DNA from: Petrolisthes cinctipes
Lineage: Eukaryota; Arthropoda; Malacostraca; Decapoda; Porcellanidae
DNA: 64,000 nucleotides
Direction: 5' to 3'
NCBI GenBank assembly: GCA_033782935.1
Contig: JAWQEG010001431.1
Span: 1-64,000, forward strand
Below, piece after piece: positions 58,531-64,000 of the stretch (its first letter is position 1; each line of letters starts with the position of its first letter). Below the pieces are notes generated by a model, which was not told the origin of the DNA, ran no database searches, and worked only from the letters and a program-made list of their open reading frames with translations. Made by a program: the position numbers and the translations under genes.

Positions 58531-60012
58531 ATGGAGGAAGGTGGGAGGGAGGCGGTGGGACTTGAGGGAATTCATTTTATGGGTTCGATATTTCCGTAGG
58601 GGATGTGGGACAAGAATAGGGAAGGGAATCGGTGTGTGGCTTCGAGATTTCCATAGAGGTTGTAGGAGGAGGAGGATAGACGGCAGCGAGACGAGGGAAT
58701 CGGTGTACGGGGGGTTCGAGGCGAGGAAGGAGCAGGACGTGGACGGACGTGGTTTCGGCGGTAAAGGGAAGTACGGTAAGTATCGGATTCAAACTAATGT
58801 GGAGGTTCACGGGTGGCTAGATAAACACACATATATATTTCTATTTACCAGGGCTACAAGGGATACTACAGGGTTCACAGGGCAAGGGAAGGGAGGGTAA
58901 AATGAAGGAGTACTCAACACTCAAAAAAAATGGACGGATGTTGTGCCGAAGGGAAGGGAAGGGAAGGGAAGGGAAGGAATGACATTGCTATACACACCAA
59001 GGGAGGAAGGAGAGGAAAAGGAAGAAAGGAGAAGAGGGAAGGAGTCAAGGGATGTAGGGCTAAAACACAAAGATAAGGAGGAGGAGGACAAGGAAGGAAG
59101 GAAGGAAGGAGGGAAAACAGAATATTCAACAACATCAAATAAATAAAAGAAAAAGGTGGGTGAGAGAGGAGAAGGAGAGTCAAGGTTTTAACGAGGGTGC
59201 AAATGGCAAGAATGCTTTGCCTTTTCGAGTTAACATTATACAGTTGCTTTTCAATACATTAATACAGTTACTACAAGAATTAAATCCTGAACTGAAGGAC
59301 ACAGGAGGATGAATGTGATTTACCATGAGAGGAAACGACAACAATTACACACTGAATGGGACAATGATGACGACAAACACAGTCAAGGATGGAAGGAAGG
59401 ATGAAATAAATAAAAGTGAATTTTTTCAAATAAAAAAAAAAACACCCTGAATTATTGACAACAAACATTGGAGAGGAGGATGAGAAGAGAAAGACAAATG
59501 GAGTCAAACCCGTGACGAAGAAAACACAGAATATTAATCCACAAAATCCAAACCAGTCGGAGAATTCACATGAGAAAAAAAAATAATAATATATATATAT
59601 ATATATAAAAATACATGACCTTAATCAGAGAAGCCTTTCATTAAACAACAAATGTTTTTCCAATACATAAAGTACAGTGAAGAAAGATGTAGAAGAAAGC
59701 ATCCTACACACACCTGTCTGTCCTTGAAACCTGACTACAGTATACTGGGTGAAGTTTACAGCATTTGAAGATTATTATCACCAAGAACCAGGATCATATC
59801 AACATTTTTTTTTATTTTTTTTTTAACTTTTTACTGTACTATAATTTTATGCTTGACGACTCCATTGGGAAATTCTCTAAGGGACCTCTGGAGATTACAA
59901 GAAACTGGCTGGCAATAATGCCAATAAATTCCAAATAATGCCAATAAATTCCAAATAATGCCAATAAATACTGTACAAAGTCCTACAGGGCATTTGGTAC
60001 TACACTATGATG
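58531..60012. other. intron upstream of exon 1a, near part
   Basis: It is G-rich at first (58530-58900), then has (GGGAA)n at 58950-58978, GGAAG repeats near 59093-59113, (TA)n at 59588-59606 and a 20-bp triplet (ataatgccaataaattccaa) at 59918-59968. The pore exons were sought here and not found. Confidence 0.5.
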
Positions 60013-60015
60013 GTA

Positions 60016-60227
60016 CACTCGAGCTCGTAAATTTGAGACCACATCGCCAAAATGTTTATGTCATCTGAGCTGGTAACACTGTGTAGGGAAGGTGTCATTG
60101 TAGGTGAAAGATTGTATCATGTCCCTCTACTATGTTCTACCTACTCTGATTCCTCCCTAAATAAATGTTACCAGCTCAAATGGCATAAACATCTAAGTAT
60201 GTGGTCGCGAATTTACGAGCTTGGGTG
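60016..60227. mobile_element. TA-flanked MITE with 65-bp inverted repeats (TA-4 family)
   Basis: TA then CACTCGAGCTCGTAAATTTG opens it. The right end, reverse-complemented, is CACCCAAGCTCGTAAATTCG, followed by TA. The arms stay similar for about 65 bp (gaccacat..tgtttatg.cat.tgagctggtaaca). Only one copy in the window. Confidence 0.8.
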
Positions 60228-60669
60228 TACAAGGACATGGACAAATAATGGGGAACTGAAACATGGAACAAAACAAGAGAGTCAAAGATATCATGTTATC
60301 ATCTCGCTTGATTTTACTTCAATGGCTGAATAAATAAAACTGAGATACAATACTAAAAACTTAAACCCACTGGAGAGCATGACAAGTTATGAAGTGTCCT
60401 AAACTGATGATAATAATAATAATAAGAGAGCAGTTAAATATCCAAGGTCCTACATTCAAAATGTAATTATAGAATGGCAGAATCAAATCAAACTGAGACA
60501 AAGTGAACTCACCTTAAAAAATCTAAAAGGTAAGATCATAATTATGGTAATCTGAAGTTCCAAATGTCAAGCTGAGTCAAGATCAAGTTTTGGAAATATT
60601 TCTAACTAACATACGACTATACATTTGTTTATTTTTAATTTACACATGTGAAATGATGTACTGTTTTAG

Positions 60670-60835
60670 TTAAGGGGGAAATTTTGTGTTGGTAAATCTG
60701 GAGCAACTGAATTCCTCCAAACTATTCCAAGCAACAGAACAAACACCATTATATTTGTTCATTTGGTCCTGTTTCATGGCATACTTTGGAGGAATCATGG
60801 CACTCCAATGTAACAAAAGTGAATTACCCCCTTAA
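60670..60835. mobile_element. TTAA fold-back element, family 1 (reference copy)
   Basis: TTAAGGGGGAAATTTTGTG opens and AATTACCCCCTTAA closes the copy. The arms hold aattcctccaaactattcca and catactttggaggaatcatg. Confidence 0.88.
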
Positions 60836-61458
60836 TGAGTTATATTATGGTCTCCTGGTTCTTGGCTGGTTCTATATTTACACAGATATCAACTGACGCC
60901 AGGGGTGGTGAGAGTTCTATTATGGCTGTTATAACTGACAGAGAATTTAGACAGATACACAGAATATTCCATCCATTTACCTGCAGTTTACCTCATGCCC
61001 AGGGTAACAACATAGTACACACAAACAGCAGAAATATCTATCAATAAGGGGAAAAAACAACACCAAACTACAGTATATTCTACTTCACTATAGAAAGTTC
61101 TGTCCTTTCAAAGAGACAAATTTGCGAAACTCTTATAAAACTGTGTAATACGGTAATTTCAATTTCTTTTAACACAATACATGAAAAAATAATATACTTA
61201 AAAGACGGCAAATGATAGAATACATTATGAAATTTCTCTATGATGTAAATGGGCATGAAATTACCAAAAAAAGTAAAACTGCAATAATAATATTAATAAT
61301 ATAATAATAATAATAATATATAATAATAATAGGGAGTAGGATTATGAAAATACTGCAATTATACTGGACAGTCTAAAAAAAATATTGCTGGCATTTCTAA
61401 GTACTGTACTTAATAATGTCTATCCTAAAATCGGATGGTCATGGTTGGGAGAAATAAA

Positions 61459-61671
61459 TTAAGGGAATCCTCCATTGTCGGTGAACTTGAAGGCTACTGA
61501 TTCCTCCACACTACACCAGACAACAGATTCCTCCACTCGAGACACTACCTGCTTGACTCTAGCAGGTAGTGTCTCGAAATATTTGGAGGCAAGTGTACCA
61601 TCCCTGTCTCCTGGTGTCGTTTGGAGGAATCAGTAGTCCTTAGAATCAATCACAACAAAAGACTCTCTTAA
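61459..61671. mobile_element. TTAA fold-back element with a second hairpin in its centre
   Basis: TTAAGGGAATCCTCC opens and GACTCTCTTAA closes the copy. The outer arms hold aaggctactgattcctccac and tttggaggaatcagtagtcc. At the centre, 61537-61552 and 61562-61577 form a perfect 16-bp stem with a 9-nt loop. Confidence 0.8.
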
Positions 61672-64000
61672 GCTGGTGAAGCAACTTTTATCGACTGCTA
61701 TATACCTGGTGGAAGGATTACCTACACCAACAACAACAACAACAACAACAATAACAACAATAAACCAAAATTAGCCAACAATTTTTATATACTTTGTTGA
61801 GATAATAAAGACAAATTTAATTATTACAGATAAAGGTTAACAACTCCACAGTTTCAGCACATTATGACCAACTCAAAGAAAGAGTAAGTACTGTACGTAT
61901 ATATAAAGTTATATAATATATTTGTGGTGTTTCTAGATGTGTCTATTGTTCTGACCTTATATTAATATGCTCACAAAATTAAAGAAATAAGTGAATAATT
62001 ACACACTGGAATATCCTTTGCCACACCTACACCCCTTGTACTGTACTTCTCAATTATAGTTTAAGGACTGGTGATATTTTGTTCTTCATTTTTCCAGGCA
62101 CAGTCATCAGTGGGTCATTTGCCATTCCTGTTGCTGTACCCATAAAAAAACAAAGCTATTTTCGACATAATATCAAGTGGCATCACTCAACTATACCTAC
62201 AGTAAGTAGAAGTTTTTATGTGAAAATCATTATAAGAAGTACAGATGGATCAAACTTCATTGCCTTTAATAATTTGACTACCAATAGGATCCTAATTCTT
62301 TTATCTTGTTTAGTTCCCTTGCTCAGTGCACTTTGGCAAACTCGGAATCAGGAAAGAAATCAAGTGGTTTTCTTTTCAGTTGCTGTGTTGGCCTCTTCCC
62401 TCAATACTCTCACACCCATCACTTCCATACCTTGGGAGGATGTCTGTCTGTCTGTATATGTATAGGTGTGTGTGTGTGTGTGTGTTTGTGTGAATGTTAC
62501 CTATGTGTACAGTATAAGTGTCAATTTATGTTCATGTGTGTACAGTATATGCAAATTTAGGCATGTCTGTGCATTTTTTATGATGTTTCCACATTTTGTA
62601 TGAGTACTTCAATGTGTGCCTGCCTGTTTTATGAACATGTAAGGTAACATTATGTGAGAGGGAAGAATTGATAAAACAAGGGTATATGTCAATCTGAATT
62701 CTGTATGTTATGATATGCTGAAGAATCACATTATCATATATAAAACTATAATAATTGTTTTTAACAACAACTTTAATATATTTAAACTTTTCTCATTGCT
62801 CTACTTTCAATTCTCAAACAAGATTTACTCTTTTAATTTCCCTTCTGCCTGCTTTTTTTAAATAAAATATAAATGAAGCAGATTGTGAATTTTCAGGGGC
62901 ACAAAATGACAACCACAGTCCTACATATCAACAATAGTGTGAGAATAAATAAATAACTTTCTGCACTACAACATTTGGGATACAATTCTGAGTCATGATA
63001 TAGTTAACACTGAGATGAGTACTGTACATCTTTACAGTACTATTTATTATTCATTATGTACAGTACATATTTCAGTACTTATAAAATTCCTGAATTCTGC
63101 ACAATACATGTAAATACAGCACAGTGATTGGAAAAGCTGATACGTGTTAAATTTATAACTATGTATTTGTAAAGTAATTAAAAATAATGATGGCAGTTTA
63201 ATCAAAGGCTGAGGATCAATGAAAAGAAATGTGCAGTAAAACTTTACATGAAAATTATCATCACTAGTCATGCCCATGAAAAATATCATCTAGTATTGTT
63301 TGAGATGAGTCATGACATGAGATGCTTTGAGAGAACATGAGGCAAGAGAAGCTATATTGGGTGTGAGAGATGTATAGTATACAGTGTGCAGGTAATATCA
63401 TAAATCAACTACTGTATAATGCACAATGTATGTATGTATGTATGTTTGTATGCCTGTCAATCACAATTTCACATTAATAATTAATTTCTTAAAATTTCCT
63501 TCTGACTTTCAACATAACAAACAACTCTATCTATCCACATTTAGATCAATTAAAAATTAACAAATTATCATTAACTGCAACATTAATTCAACAGCATTTA
63601 TCTGAGATTCTGTAAATGTTGTGTCGCTGACTTATTGTGCAAAACACTTTCAACTTTCACCATGAGGTACAAAATCTCTTCCTTCCCAAGAAAACCGTGA
63701 GTATGATTACATTGTCTTAGAGATTCCCACCGTGGCATGTTGACTCTATTACACTATACTGTAATTATAAACAAACTACTGCACCAAATGTTATTAATTT
63801 AGAGAATTTTTTCACTTGCCTACATAAATCATTTCTTTAAGCATTTCCAGGATGAATAAATGTATAATTATAATATAAAGTAAATCTTTTTTTTTTCTTA
63901 TTATTTATGAGCTGGTCAAAATGGCACACAATACAAGATAATGATATAGTTCACTGACATTTAGAAATGAAAGTCATTAAAGTTCAGCACTGTGGACATT
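61672..64000. other. far upstream part of the window, nothing recognised
   Basis: The stretch is AT-rich with (AAC)n at 61731-61760, (GT)n at 62467-62484 and (GTAT)n at 63428-63442. No slo exon and no other gene is visible on either strand. Confidence 0.5.

Noticed and set aside
58331..58900. A 189-codon Gly/Arg-rich frame
   Set aside because: It arises from a 36-bp minisatellite and its flank, with no homology I recognise.

Overview
The window is a piece of an animal nuclear genome: AT-rich, dense in microsatellites and minisatellites, with short GT-AG-bounded coding exons separated by kilobase introns. The only protein-coding gene I can support is slowpoke (slo), the large-conductance Ca2+- and voltage-activated K+ (BK) channel. 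It runs on the minus strand, so the transcript proceeds from high to low coordinates. The encoded protein is closest to arthropod Slo as I know that family. The extreme simple-repeat load fits a decapod crustacean, but that assignment is an inference.

Fourteen exon segments are visible, numbered here in transcript order. They are ex1a (58164-58073) or ex1b (57363-57272), end of S6 and S6-RCK1 linker; ex2 (50127-50017), start of RCK1; ex3a (45391-45286), ex3b (41207-41102) or ex3c (39202-39097); ex4 (26770-26618); ex5 (26371-26216); ex6a (25532-25420) or ex6b (24125-24013); ex7 (22940-22785); ex8 (22455-22379); a candidate 72-nt cassette ex9 (14472-14401); and ex10 (5853-5803). Splice phases agree at every junction. 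The exons before S6 lie beyond the high-coordinate edge. RCK2 and the C-terminus lie beyond the low-coordinate edge.

Three sets of duplicated exons have lengths that are not multiples of three (92, 106 and 113 nt), so exactly one member of each set must be used to keep frame. With the cassette, the window could encode up to 2x3x2x2 = 24 isoforms. One ex3 copy (ex3b) has Ser where mammalian Slo1 has Glu399, a Mg2+-site residue. The candidate cassette sits at the position of the vertebrate STREX insert.

The introns carry many short non-autonomous elements. The main group is about 25 fold-back elements of 130-215 bp flanked by TTAA, in three related families, some nested inside one another. Others are TA-flanked elements (Tigger-like, Tc1-like and two further families), GGTACC-centred palindromes, CCAAT-bearing hairpins and a 256-bp G-rich/C-rich palindrome. 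Long CA, UG and CU tracts lie beside alternative exons and could influence splicing. I see no second protein gene, rRNA, tRNA, CRISPR array or transposase ORF.
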